A program made the translations under genes and the position numbers. A DNA stretch of 64,000 nucleotides from Psychroflexus sp. ALD_RP9 (lineage in GTDB: Bacteria; Bacteroidota; Bacteroidia; Flavobacteriales; Flavobacteriaceae). The stretch spans positions 1,860,001 to 1,924,000 of the forward strand of contig NZ_CP062973.1 of NCBI RefSeq assembly GCF_017311165.1. Reading direction: 5' to 3'. The notes under the pieces were generated by a model. The model was not told where the DNA came from. It saw only the letters and a list, made by a program, of their open reading frames with translations, and made no database searches. Below, in pieces: positions 52,342-60,273 of the stretch; the first letter of the stretch is position 1, and each line of letters begins with the position of its first letter.

Positions 52342-52649
52342 ATATTAATCCCAGCTGGTAATAAATCTTTATATTTTTGACGATGTTTTTTAAAAAACTT
52401 GGCTATATCAGGAGAAGTTGGCATAATTTTAATTTTTGAATCACGATAAGATTCTAAAACTTGTGCAATAAAAACTTCAACCAAATTAGGATTTACTTGT
52501 TTAGAAGGTAAATTAAGCTTAGTCAAAAATAATTGTCTTCCTTGGTCTTGATATTCTATCGTTAATAAACCTTCTTCTGTTTTTAATTCGTATTGTCTTA
52601 AAAATGTATTATTTTCAATGTTCAAATCAGCACCATTCATAATCTTCAT
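52338..52649 (-). CDS. Short GNAT-type N-acetyltransferase (COG2388 group)
   Basis: A 103-aa protein with the reduced GNAT fold of the YjdJ/COG2388 type: FLRQYELKTEEGLLTIEYQD, then LTKLNLP, then KIKIMPTSPDIAKFFKKH. The pyrophosphate-binding loop is divergent (SKQVNPNLVEVFIAQVL instead of RGxGxA), so acetyl-CoA binding may be altered. The substrate is unknown. It is a single gene between mtaB and the alpha/beta hydrolase. Confidence 0.7.
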   Translation of the reverse strand: MKIMNGADLNIENNTFLRQYELKTEEGLLTIEYQDQGRQLFLTKLNLPSKQVNPNLVEVFIAQVLESYRDSKIKIMPTSPDIAKFFKKHRQKYKDLLPAGINI

Positions 52650-52690
52650 TTATAAATATCTATAAAAATACAACATTTAGCTTTAAGTTG

Positions 52691-52698
52691 TAGCTTTG
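52691..52698 (+). promoter_or_regulatory. -7 promoter box of the hydrolase-transglycosylase operon
   Basis: TAGCTTTG, a full match, 28 nt before the ATG. Confidence 0.65.
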
Positions 52699-52726
52699 TA
52701 ATTATAACCTTATCAAAATAACATTT

Positions 52727-53380
52727 ATGAAAACTCAGGTGTTTATGATGCCGGGAATGGCAGCTAATCCTACAATATTTGAGCATATTAAACTGCCTGA
52801 TGAGTATCAAGTACATTGGTTAGACTGGCTTAGTCCACTTATAGACGAATCTTTAGAGTCTTATGCTCGACGTTTAAGTGAACCTGTACCAAAAAATGAT
52901 GAGGTGATTTTAATTGGCGTTTCTTTTGGTGGTATTATTGTTCAAGAGATACACAAGCTTGTTAACGCTAAAAAAGTAATTATTATATCAAGTGTGAAAC
53001 ATGAAAATGAGCTACCGCCACGAATGAAAATAGCGCGTGATACCGGTGTTTATAAAGTTTTACCAACAGGTATTTTTAATTATTTAGAACAAATAGATAA
53101 ATTGCCACTCGGTGATCTAGTAAAAAAACGCATTCAATTGTATAAAACTTATATGTCTATGAATGATAAGCATTATCTTGATTGGGCAATAAAAAGCATT
53201 TTAAACTGGAAACAAACTCAAGATAATACTAACTTTGTACATATTCATGGAGATCAAGATGGCGTTTTTCCAATAAAATACATTAATACCTGTGTTACAG
53301 TTAAAGGTGGAACACATCTTATGATTTTAAATCGTTTTAGATGGTTTAATGAACATTTACCAAATCTTATAAATAATTAG
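52727..53380 (+). CDS. Alpha/beta hydrolase
   Basis: A 217-aa alpha/beta-fold hydrolase. The nucleophile elbow is GVSFGG (Ser), the acid is probably Asp in HGDQDGVFP, and the base is His in GGTHLMIL. It has no signal peptide. The substrate is unknown. It leads a three-gene unit with the lytic transglycosylase (3-nt gap) and a TauE-like protein (2-nt gap). Confidence 0.85.
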   Translation: MKTQVFMMPGMAANPTIFEHIKLPDEYQVHWLDWLSPLIDESLESYARRLSEPVPKNDEVILIGVSFGGIIVQEIHKLVNAKKVIIISSVKHENELPPRMKIARDTGVYKVLPTGIFNYLEQIDKLPLGDLVKKRIQLYKTYMSMNDKHYLDWAIKSILNWKQTQDNTNFVHIHGDQDGVFPIKYINTCVTVKGGTHLMILNRFRWFNEHLPNLINN

Positions 53381-53383
53381 GTT

Positions 53384-54322
53384 ATGCAACATCAATTTAT
53401 ATCAAGTACTTTAAAAATTGTAGGCGTTTTAACAATCGTTGGTTTAGGCTTTATAACTGTTTCGGCTTTTATAGATAATGAAGTTGATGCCATAAGTACT
53501 TCAAAAGAAAACAAAAGCTTTGAAGAAGATTATAATGTTTTTGCTTTAGAAGCTCCTGAAAATCTGAATTTTGCAGGAGAGAGAATTCCTCTTGAAGATC
53601 CAGATATTTACGAACGCTTTGATCGTGAATTACTTGTAAATACTTACTGGCAATCTAATGCATTACTTTTAATAAAACGCGCGAATAAATATTTTCCTTT
53701 AATCGAACCTATTTTGAAAGAAGAAGGTGTTCCAGACGATTTTAAATATTTAGCTGTCGCCGAGAGCGGTCTAACACAAGTAGTTTCACCAGCTGGAGCT
53801 ACAGGATTTTGGCAAATTATGAAAACGACTGCTCGTGAGTATGGATTAGAAGTTAATGATAATGTAGATGAACGCTACCATATTGAATTGTCGACTCGTG
53901 TAGCTTGTGAATATTTAAAAAAAGCCAAAGAAAAGTTTGGATCATGGAGTTTAGCAGCAGCGTCTTATAATAGAGGAATGGCAGGTATACAAAATCAATT
54001 AGAGCGTCAAGAAACTTCTAATTATTATGATTTACTTTTAAATGAAGAAACTAGACGTTATGTGTTTAGAATAGTAGCTTTAAAGACCATATTATCTCAA
54101 CCAAAAGCTTATGGCTTTCATTTTGAAGCTGATGATTTATATGAATTAAAAGCCTATAAAATTGTTGAAGTAGATACCGCAGTGACTAATTTTGCTGCCT
54201 TTGCACGTCAATTTAATTTGAGCTACAAGACTTTGAAAAATTATAATCCATGGTTACGAGATAAAAACCTAAATAATTCTTCTAGAAAGCTTTATCGAAT
54301 TAAAATTCCACAAATGAATTAA
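53384..54322 (+). CDS. Membrane-anchored lytic transglycosylase (SLT family)
   Basis: A 312-aa protein with an N-terminal membrane segment (about residues 10-28) and an SLT domain. The catalytic-Glu motif is FKYLAVAESGLTQVVSPAGA followed by GFWQIMKTTAREYGL, and CEYLKKAKEKFGSWSLAAAS and YNRG complete the site. It cleaves peptidoglycan glycan strands with 1,6-anhydro ring formation. The region after the SLT domain (VDTAVTNFAAFARQFNLSYKT) may be a remnant of a LysM-type domain. Confidence 0.9.
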   Translation: MQHQFISSTLKIVGVLTIVGLGFITVSAFIDNEVDAISTSKENKSFEEDYNVFALEAPENLNFAGERIPLEDPDIYERFDRELLVNTYWQSNALLLIKRANKYFPLIEPILKEEGVPDDFKYLAVAESGLTQVVSPAGATGFWQIMKTTAREYGLEVNDNVDERYHIELSTRVACEYLKKAKEKFGSWSLAAASYNRGMAGIQNQLERQETSNYYDLLLNEETRRYVFRIVALKTILSQPKAYGFHFEADDLYELKAYKIVEVDTAVTNFAAFARQFNLSYKTLKNYNPWLRDKNLNNSSRKLYRIKIPQMN

Positions 54323-54324
54323 TT

Positions 54325-54693
54325 ATGACTTTATCAACTTTTTTACTTTTAGTTGTTATAGGTGTTTTAGGTGGCTTTGCTAGTGGTTTGTTAGGACTTG
54401 GTGGTGGTATAATAATGGTGCCATTAATGCTTATTTTTCTGAATTATTCACAACAACAAGCTCAAGGTACAAGTTTAGCTATTTTAGCTGTCCCTGTAAC
54501 ATTTATTTCGGCGTATAATTATTATCAAGACGGTGAAATAAATTGGAAATATGCCCTAATTATGGCGCTTTGTTTTATTGTAGGCGGTTATTTTGGATCA
54601 AAATTAGCAATTACAATTAACCAAGCGCTTTTAAAAAAAATATTTGGTGTTGTAATGTTAATTGCCGGTTTAAAAATGATTTTTGGTAAATAG
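54325..54693 (+). CDS. Half-size TauE/SafE-like membrane protein
   Basis: A 122-aa protein with four membrane helices and one TauE/SafE half: LGGFASGLLGLGGGIIMVP at residues 15-33 and VGGYFGSKLAITIN near residue 88. Full-size family members have two such halves (about 250 aa), as in the protein at 17052-17852. The single half implies a homodimer. It starts 2 nt after the transglycosylase stop. The transported substrate is unknown. Confidence 0.8.
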   Translation: MTLSTFLLLVVIGVLGGFASGLLGLGGGIIMVPLMLIFLNYSQQQAQGTSLAILAVPVTFISAYNYYQDGEINWKYALIMALCFIVGGYFGSKLAITINQALLKKIFGVVMLIAGLKMIFGK

Positions 54694-54694
54694 A

Positions 54695-55360
54695 TTAATT
54701 CTCGATTATGTAGCTAATTTGTTTTAAAATTAAGCGTTCACATATTTCTTTTGATGTCTCACTATCGAAATGAAAAGGCGTACTTGTTGGCCTATCAATG
54801 AGCCTGACTTTTTTGTGCTCGTCGATAAGGTAAACTACAGGCACACCTAATACATGTTTTAGCGCTTTAATTGTATAGTCATTTTTATAAATTAATTCAT
54901 CGATATAGACCACATCAATTATATTAGCATATTTTCTTCCTTCTTTTCTCATCTTAGATTTCTTATCCCAGAATAATACGACAAACCTTAATTTATCTTT
55001 AAATTTTTTAGCTAGCTTATTTAAAGTAGGGATTTCACCTTCACTCGGTAAGCACCATGATGAACGCGTATGTAAATAAATAGGCGTTTTAATATCATAA
55101 AGTGCTTTTGGTTGTGCTCTAAATCGACTCCACTCAAAATTATTCATTTTTTTATTGATAAGCCGTTCTTGAATGAAGTTCTTAAATATTTGATCTACCT
55201 TATCAAAATTTTGGCTTAGATAAGCCTTTTCGATGTCGTATGAAAACTTTTTTTGATGATTTAAAATACTTTCAAAAAATAAATTATTACTTTTATTAGT
55301 GTTTTGTTGAGCACTACAAAAAAGACATAGCATAAAGTAAATAGCGATATTTATTTTCAT
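54695..55360 (-). CDS. TlpA-like thioredoxin-fold protein with CxxS site
   Basis: A 221-aa protein with a signal peptide (about residues 1-17). The thioredoxin fold covers about residues 90-200: YLHTRSSWCLPSEGEIPTLN matches the TlpA/ResA active-site helix, and LGVPVVYLIDEHKKVRLIDR carries the cis-proline. The active site is Cys103-Leu-Pro-Ser106, so the second cysteine is missing and normal CxxC oxidoreductase cycling is unlikely. It could act as a monothiol isomerase or be non-redox. It converges on the small TauE-like gene. Confidence 0.7.
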   Translation of the reverse strand: MKINIAIYFMLCLFCSAQQNTNKSNNLFFESILNHQKKFSYDIEKAYLSQNFDKVDQIFKNFIQERLINKKMNNFEWSRFRAQPKALYDIKTPIYLHTRSSWCLPSEGEIPTLNKLAKKFKDKLRFVVLFWDKKSKMRKEGRKYANIIDVVYIDELIYKNDYTIKALKHVLGVPVVYLIDEHKKVRLIDRPTSTPFHFDSETSKEICERLILKQISYIIEN

Positions 55361-55429
55361 ATTTTAAAGTTAATATGTTTGAAAATTAACAATAAATTTA
55401 AATAAAATACATTTTAAAGTAACTTTTTT

Positions 55430-56011
55430 ATGACTGACATTGGTAAATTCAGAATACTTTATCACGATATTAATAGTAATTTGCAATCTGTCATTGCTTT
55501 ACTTGAATTGTCAGATTTACCTGATCATAAAAAGTACAGTCGAGTAAAACCATATTTATTAGCCATTAACTCTTTATATGCTTCTTTAACTCGCAATCAG
55601 CCTTATGAGGCAGAAGTAAATTTAAAATCTTATTTTTTAAAGTTTGAGCAGGTATTCGATTTAAGTTTAATTAGTACAATTAAGTTTAATGATCAAAACA
55701 TAAACATTAACACTGCTATTAAAGCTAAAGACGCTGTGTATATAGGTTTTTTTATCTACGAATTAATTTTTTTAGTACATGTAGATAACCAAAATTTAAA
55801 GAATAATGATAATTGTTTTATATTTACTTTCCAGACTAAAAATGATAAGCTACAATTTACTTTTGAAGGTAAATCTTTAAAGCAAAGTGATCTTCTTTTA
55901 GGCATAGAAAATCAACTAAAAACTTTTACTTTGTTGAAAATTATTTATCAACAATTAAAACTAAATCATAATTTTAGTGACGATTTAGTAAAAATAGAAT
56001 ATAAAATATGA
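55430..56011 (+). CDS. Spo0B-like histidine phosphotransfer protein / degenerate histidine kinase
   Basis: A 193-aa cytoplasmic protein. Near the N-terminus, YHDINSNLQSVIALLEL has the HD-x2-N-x-LQ pattern of the SPOB_a/HisKA_2 four-helix phosphoacceptor (His12). The C-terminal half (about 90-190) keeps the general shape of a HATPase domain (FIYELIFLVH at the N-box place) but lacks the N-box Asn and the glycine-rich G boxes. ATP binding is therefore doubtful. The stop overlaps the response regulator gene by 4 nt (ATGA). The assignment is inferred from motif and context. Confidence 0.6.
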   Translation: MTDIGKFRILYHDINSNLQSVIALLELSDLPDHKKYSRVKPYLLAINSLYASLTRNQPYEAEVNLKSYFLKFEQVFDLSLISTIKFNDQNININTAIKAKDAVYIGFFIYELIFLVHVDNQNLKNNDNCFIFTFQTKNDKLQFTFEGKSLKQSDLLLGIENQLKTFTLLKIIYQQLKLNHNFSDDLVKIEYKI

Positions 56012-56745
56012 ATGCACGCATAATGATTGTTGAAGACGATTTACCGCTCAAGCTTCAACTAGTTAAAATTTTAGAAAAAAATAATTATGATGTTATTCAC
56101 AAATTTGAAAGTGTTAAAGAATGTATTGATGCTATATCTTCAATCGTTCCAGACCTCATTTTACTAGATATCAATTTAGAGGGAAAAAATGAAGGAATTC
56201 AAATTGGTAGTTATATAAGCCAAAATACCGATATTCCATTTTTTTACATCACAAACTATTCAGATTCTTCAACTTTAAGACGAATTCAAACCACAAATCC
56301 TACAGGATACTTGTCTAAGCCATTACGTGAATCAGACATACTTAACAATATTGCTGTTGCTCTGTACAATTCAAAGGCCAATGAAAATTCACCAAAAGAA
56401 TTTTCTAAAGAGGAAAGTGAAGAATTTTCAAAACCCATTCAGCGTGTTATTACTTATATTAAAAATAACCTTAACAAACCAATTGATACTGATGTTCTTG
56501 TTGAGATCTCTGGTTGGAGTAAATTTCATTTTATTAGAAAATTTAATGAAGAAATAGGGACAACACCACACCAATACGTTATAGAACACCGTTTGCAAGA
56601 GGTTAAAAAGTTATTGCGAAACACAGATCTAAATATACAAGAAATTGCTAACGATTTGGGCTTTAATTCACCATCAAGTTTAAACCAGTCTTTTAAAAAT
56701 AGATTTAATATTACGCCTTCAAAATATAGAAAAGAAAAGCCTTAA
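56008..56745 (+). CDS. Response regulator with AraC-type DNA-binding domain
   Basis: A 245-aa regulator. The receiver domain (residues 1-120) has acidic pocket Asp10/Asp11 (IVEDD), phosphoacceptor Asp54 (LLDINL), Thr82 and Lys104 (LSKPLRE), all intact. The AraC/HTH_18 domain (about 145-245) has ISGWSKFHFIRKFNEEIG and IQEIANDLGFNSPSSLNQSF. It is coupled to the upstream phosphotransfer-like protein, its probable partner. The target genes are unknown. Confidence 0.92.
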   Translation: MNARIMIVEDDLPLKLQLVKILEKNNYDVIHKFESVKECIDAISSIVPDLILLDINLEGKNEGIQIGSYISQNTDIPFFYITNYSDSSTLRRIQTTNPTGYLSKPLRESDILNNIAVALYNSKANENSPKEFSKEESEEFSKPIQRVITYIKNNLNKPIDTDVLVEISGWSKFHFIRKFNEEIGTTPHQYVIEHRLQEVKKLLRNTDLNIQEIANDLGFNSPSSLNQSFKNRFNITPSKYRKEKP

Positions 56746-57257
56746 ATTTTTTTCAACTGTTGCTTCATCATCTTAATTTGATCACCCAACATGTTATGTT
56801 TATCTAAATCTTTGGCTTCTTTAATTAAGTTTTGAGCTTCACGTTTTCTTCGCTTAGTCATTGCAATCCCTGCTAAGTTAATCTTTGCCATCGCTAAATC
56901 GTGTTTCATGGCAAGCCCAAGTTTAATCGCTTTTTTGAAATACTTTTCAGCTTTATTCATATTAGTTTGTGATAGCATCAAGCCATGTAGATAATTATAA
57001 TAACCTTGTTGCTTTTTAGTTAAAGCTGCTTCTGGATTCTTGATTTTGTCTAACCATTTTTTAGCACCTTCAAAATTTTGTTTGCGTAATTTTAAAAATG
57101 CTAGAAGAATAAACTCGTTTTTAAAGTATAGAAATATAAAAACACCAGAAAATAAAATTAAAGCAATACCGTTACCTATCTGAGATTCTGTAAATTGGTA
57201 TACTCCATAAATAATTATTAATCCGGCAATTATAAGTTTAATATTTTTGTTGTACAT
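56742..57257 (-). CDS. Membrane protein with TPR-like C-terminus
   Basis: A 171-aa protein with two N-terminal membrane helices (about residues 5-45) and a cytoplasmic helical region resembling two or three TPR repeats (YNYLHGLMLSQTNMNKAEKYF, AKINLAGIAMTKRRKREAQ). The function is unknown. The start at 57257 (MYNKNIKL) is used because a -7 box at 57276-57283 rules out the longer in-frame ATG at 57278. It overlaps the converging regulator gene by 4 bp. Confidence 0.75.
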   Translation of the reverse strand: MYNKNIKLIIAGLIIIYGVYQFTESQIGNGIALILFSGVFIFLYFKNEFILLAFLKLRKQNFEGAKKWLDKIKNPEAALTKKQQGYYNYLHGLMLSQTNMNKAEKYFKKAIKLGLAMKHDLAMAKINLAGIAMTKRRKREAQNLIKEAKDLDKHNMLGDQIKMMKQQLKKI

Positions 57258-57275
57258 GGCTTTTAATTTTCGCTG

Positions 57276-57283
57276 CAAAAGTA
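57276..57283 (-). promoter_or_regulatory. -7 promoter box of the TPR-like membrane protein gene
   Basis: CAAAAGTA on plus reads TACTTTTG on minus, a full match, 18 nt before the ATG at 57257. Confidence 0.7.
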
Positions 57284-57469
57284 CAAAAAACTGTGATTCA
57301 ACTTACATAACTACAACGCAATATTAGACTATCCTATAATTTTGCTACTTGAGCTTAAACTATCATAGAAAAAATACATTAAAGTTGTTGATAGTTAATG
57401 TTATTTGGTTCATATTAGATTTGGGAATTAAAATATCTTGTTTAATTATAAACAACTCAATTTACTACG

Positions 57470-57477
57470 TATCTTTG
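57470..57477 (+). promoter_or_regulatory. -7 promoter box of rnpB
   Basis: TATCTTTG, a full match, directly upstream of the RNase P RNA 5' end. Confidence 0.75.
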
Positions 57478-57480
57478 CGA

Positions 57481-57789
57481 AGGCAGGTCGCCTTATCGCG
57501 CTTTTAAAGTGAGGAAAGTCCGGACACCAAAGCACAGCGTAGCGGGTAACGCCCGTCATTTGTTTTAAAACAAATCGGACAAGTGCAACAGAAAGGATGT
57601 ACAGGTTAAGCTGTAGTGAAATCAGGTAAACTCTACGCGGTGAAATACCAAGTAAACCAAGTTTTGAGGCTTGTGCGGCCAATCTTGGAGGGTTGGTAGA
57701 TTAGATTTTAATAGCAATATTAAAACCAGATAAATGATAAGGCGTTAACTCAAGTTAACGACAGAATCCGGCTTACAGACCTGCTTTTT
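57481..57789 (+). ncRNA. rnpB: RNase P RNA (type A)
   Basis: The catalytic RNA of tRNA 5' processing. The universal core GAGGAAAGTCCGGAC is at 57511-57525 and its partner ACAGAATCCGGCTTAC is at 57761-57776. The ends pair (GGCAGGTC near 57482 with GACCTGC near 57778), and a T run follows. About 305 nt is compact for type A, as in other flavobacteria. An antisense frame inside it is not a gene. The ~210 bp upstream, between the two divergent units, hold only promoters. Confidence 0.97.
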
Positions 57790-57804
57790 TTTAGTTTACA
57801 GATG

Positions 57805-58389
57805 TTAACCGTGAACACCAGTGCCTTTTTCAAAACTTTTCACAACTTCAGCTTCAAAACTTAATAAGTCTTGCCATTTTTGATCAACAATTTCACGATC
57901 TCCATATTTTCTGGCAAAATTTAAAAACATCGTATAATGGTTGGCCTCACTAATCATTAATTTTCGATAAAACTTACGTAATTTTTCGTCCTGAAGTTCT
58001 TCAGAAAGTAATCTAAAACGCTCACAACTTCTTGCTTCAATTAAAGCGGCATATAATAATCGGTGTATCAATTGGTCAGTTCTGCTGCCACCTTTAGGAA
58101 AGAAACGAAGTATTTGGTTTACATACTCGTCTTTTCTATCGCGACCTAACTCAATATTACGCTCTTTCAACAAGTCATGCACAAGCTTAAAATGGCTCAT
58201 TTCTTCTTGTACTAAGGCTGTCATTTCAGTCACTAAATCTTCATATTCAGGGAAACTTACAATTAATGAAATAGCAGTTGAAGCCGCTTTTTGCTCGCAA
58301 TAAGCATGATCTATCAGTATTTCAGAAATATTTTTTTCAGCAATATTTGCCCATCTTGGGTCTGTTGGTAATTTTAATCCTAAAATCAT
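57805..58389 (-). CDS. miaE: MiaE-type tRNA-(ms2io6A)-hydroxylase
   Basis: A 194-aa ferritin-like di-iron enzyme that hydroxylates the isoprenyl group of the modified A37 of tRNA. Iron-ligand helices are visible: HAYCEQKAASTAISLI, QEEMSHFKLVHDLL, EARSCERFRLL and ISEANHYTMFLNFARKYG. The ATG overlaps the dnaX stop by 4 nt, so it is the second gene of that unit and ends against rnpB. Confidence 0.92.
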   Translation of the reverse strand: MILGLKLPTDPRWANIAEKNISEILIDHAYCEQKAASTAISLIVSFPEYEDLVTEMTALVQEEMSHFKLVHDLLKERNIELGRDRKDEYVNQILRFFPKGGSRTDQLIHRLLYAALIEARSCERFRLLSEELQDEKLRKFYRKLMISEANHYTMFLNFARKYGDREIVDQKWQDLLSFEAEVVKSFEKGTGVHG

Positions 58390-60203
58390 GATTGTAAATC
58401 TAAATCAAATGTTCGTCTTAATGTATCTAAACTCGGGTAGCTTTTAACCAGTTTATCATATTTTTCACGATCGGTGTATAAATATTTAGCATTTTCTTTT
58501 TCATTTTTGTACACCACATCAATTTTTAAATCTAAAGTTGTGTTATCGAGTTCGTCTTTTAAAAAGCTCATCAAGTCGCCTTGTTGCTGTAAAATTTCGG
58601 CCTTCATCGTATCGTTAGGTACCTCAATGCAAATTAAATTATCTTTGGCAATTGGTTTGCACATGCCAATTGAGGTTGCTAAAATTTTTTGACCTTTATT
58701 TTTTACAACTTTCGAAAAGGCTTTCCACGAACGTTCTAAATCTTCTTGAGAAAATTTAGATAAACGTTCTTTTTTATTTGAATCTAACCTTTCTTTTTCT
58801 GCCTTGAGAGCTTTTTTATGTTTAATTGCTTTTAAAGATAAACCCGATGGTTTTGCCTCTTCTATTTTAGTTTTAGAGGAATTTAGGGCTGACTGAGTTG
58901 TCGCTTTTATTGAAGAACTTTCAACTTCTTTCTGAGTAGAATTATTTGGCTTTGATTGTGTAGTATCAGTTGAAGTTTTTACGCTTTTTTGATTTGCCGA
59001 TTTTTCAGTTGTGATAACTTCAGGTTGCGGCTCGTTAACTTCAATAGAGGATGTAACTTGTCTTTCTGCTGTACCTACCTTTGTTGGATTTAGGATTTGT
59101 GGCTCAGCTTTTTTTTTTAAATCAACATTACTTTCAGAGGTAATAGAGGCCAATTGCATCAAGCAAATTTCAACATGTAAGCGCTGATTTCGACTTAGTT
59201 TATAATCAAAATCGCACTGGTTTGCAAGTTGTAGAGCAGTTTGCAAAAAAAGCAAGTCTGTTTGTTGTGCTTGCTCAAAATAGCGTGTTTTAGTTAGTTC
59301 GCCAACTTCTAGCAAAGCAATTGTTTTTTGGTTTTGGCACACCATTAAATCTCTAAAATGGCTGGCTAAACCACTAATAAAATGCTGTCCATCAAAACCC
59401 TTAGCTAAAATATGGTTGAATTTAATTAAAACATCAGCAATTTGGTTGTGCAGTAATAAATCTGCGACTTCAAAATAGGTTTCATAATCCAGAACATTTA
59501 AATTTTCAGTCACTGCTTGTCGTGTCAAATTCTTGCCACAATAGCTAACCACACGGTCGTAAGTAGAAAGTGCGTCTCTCATGGCACCATCAGCTTTTTG
59601 AGCGATGATGTGTAGCGCGTCATCTTCAGCCGAAACACCTTCTTTTTGGGCGATTTTTTTGAGGTGTTCTTTAATATCAGTTACCGTAATTCTTTTAAAG
59701 TCAAATATTTGGCAACGTGATAAAATTGTAGGTATAATTTTGTGTTTTTCAGTTGTTGCAAGAATAAAAATGGCATGTTTTGGTGGCTCCTCTAATGTTT
59801 TTAAAAAAGCATTAAAAGCCGCTTGTGATAACATGTGTACTTCATCTATGATATAGACTTTATATTTTCCTGTTTGTGGTGGAATTCTAACTTGGTCTGT
59901 CAAGTTTCTGATATCGTCTACAGAATTATTTGATGCTGCATCAAGTTCAAAAACATTAAAACTAAAATCAGATTCTTCTATTTCATTTACATCAGCATCA
60001 AGCTCTTGCTGATTAATTGTTTTTGCTAGTATTCGTGCACATGAAGTTTTACCTACGCCACGTGGACCTGTAAATAATAAGGCTTGAGCAAGATGGTCGT
60101 TTTTAATAGCGTTGAGTAAAGTATTACTTATGGCTTTTTGGCCAACGACATCTTCAAAGTTTTGAGGGCGATATTTTCGAGCAGATACAACAAAATGTTC
60201 CAT
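58386..60203 (-). CDS. dnaX: DNA polymerase III subunit gamma/tau
   Basis: The clamp-loader ATPase of replication, 605 aa. The AAA+ core has FVVSARKYRPQNFEDVVGQ, Walker A GPRGVGKTSCAR, Walker B YIIDEVHMLS and the sensor ATTEKHKI. The usual four-cysteine zinc module between Walker A and FELDAASNNSVDDI is absent and replaced by an acidic segment (ELDADVNEIEESDFSF). A Ser/Thr/Lys-rich linker (about 365-470) precedes a short C-terminal domain. The -7 box lies 4 nt from the ATG. Confidence 0.96.
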   Translation of the reverse strand: MEHFVVSARKYRPQNFEDVVGQKAISNTLLNAIKNDHLAQALLFTGPRGVGKTSCARILAKTINQQELDADVNEIEESDFSFNVFELDAASNNSVDDIRNLTDQVRIPPQTGKYKVYIIDEVHMLSQAAFNAFLKTLEEPPKHAIFILATTEKHKIIPTILSRCQIFDFKRITVTDIKEHLKKIAQKEGVSAEDDALHIIAQKADGAMRDALSTYDRVVSYCGKNLTRQAVTENLNVLDYETYFEVADLLLHNQIADVLIKFNHILAKGFDGQHFISGLASHFRDLMVCQNQKTIALLEVGELTKTRYFEQAQQTDLLFLQTALQLANQCDFDYKLSRNQRLHVEICLMQLASITSESNVDLKKKAEPQILNPTKVGTAERQVTSSIEVNEPQPEVITTEKSANQKSVKTSTDTTQSKPNNSTQKEVESSSIKATTQSALNSSKTKIEEAKPSGLSLKAIKHKKALKAEKERLDSNKKERLSKFSQEDLERSWKAFSKVVKNKGQKILATSIGMCKPIAKDNLICIEVPNDTMKAEILQQQGDLMSFLKDELDNTTLDLKIDVVYKNEKENAKYLYTDREKYDKLVKSYPSLDTLRRTFDLDLQS

Positions 60204-60207
60204 AAAG

Positions 60208-60215
60208 CAAATATA
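60208..60215 (-). promoter_or_regulatory. -7 promoter box of dnaX-miaE (leaderless geometry)
   Basis: CAAATATA on plus reads TATATTTG on minus, a full match. It ends 4 nt before the dnaX ATG, so the mRNA probably begins at the start codon. Confidence 0.65.
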
Positions 60216-60273
60216 AGTTTATCTCTAAAAATATGGCTTTAAACATCCAGTTTTTGAAAAAAATAAGATAAAA

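Noticed and set aside
55413..55432. GTAAC-TTTTTT-ATGAC near the phosphotransfer gene as a fifth Crp/Fnr-like site
   Set aside because: The spacer is 6 rather than 4, the second arm is not the inverted repeat, and no -7 box lies at the right distance.
57446..57682. A 78-codon minus-strand open frame
   Set aside because: It lies antisense to the conserved core of RNase P RNA; its openness is a by-product of the structured RNA gene.
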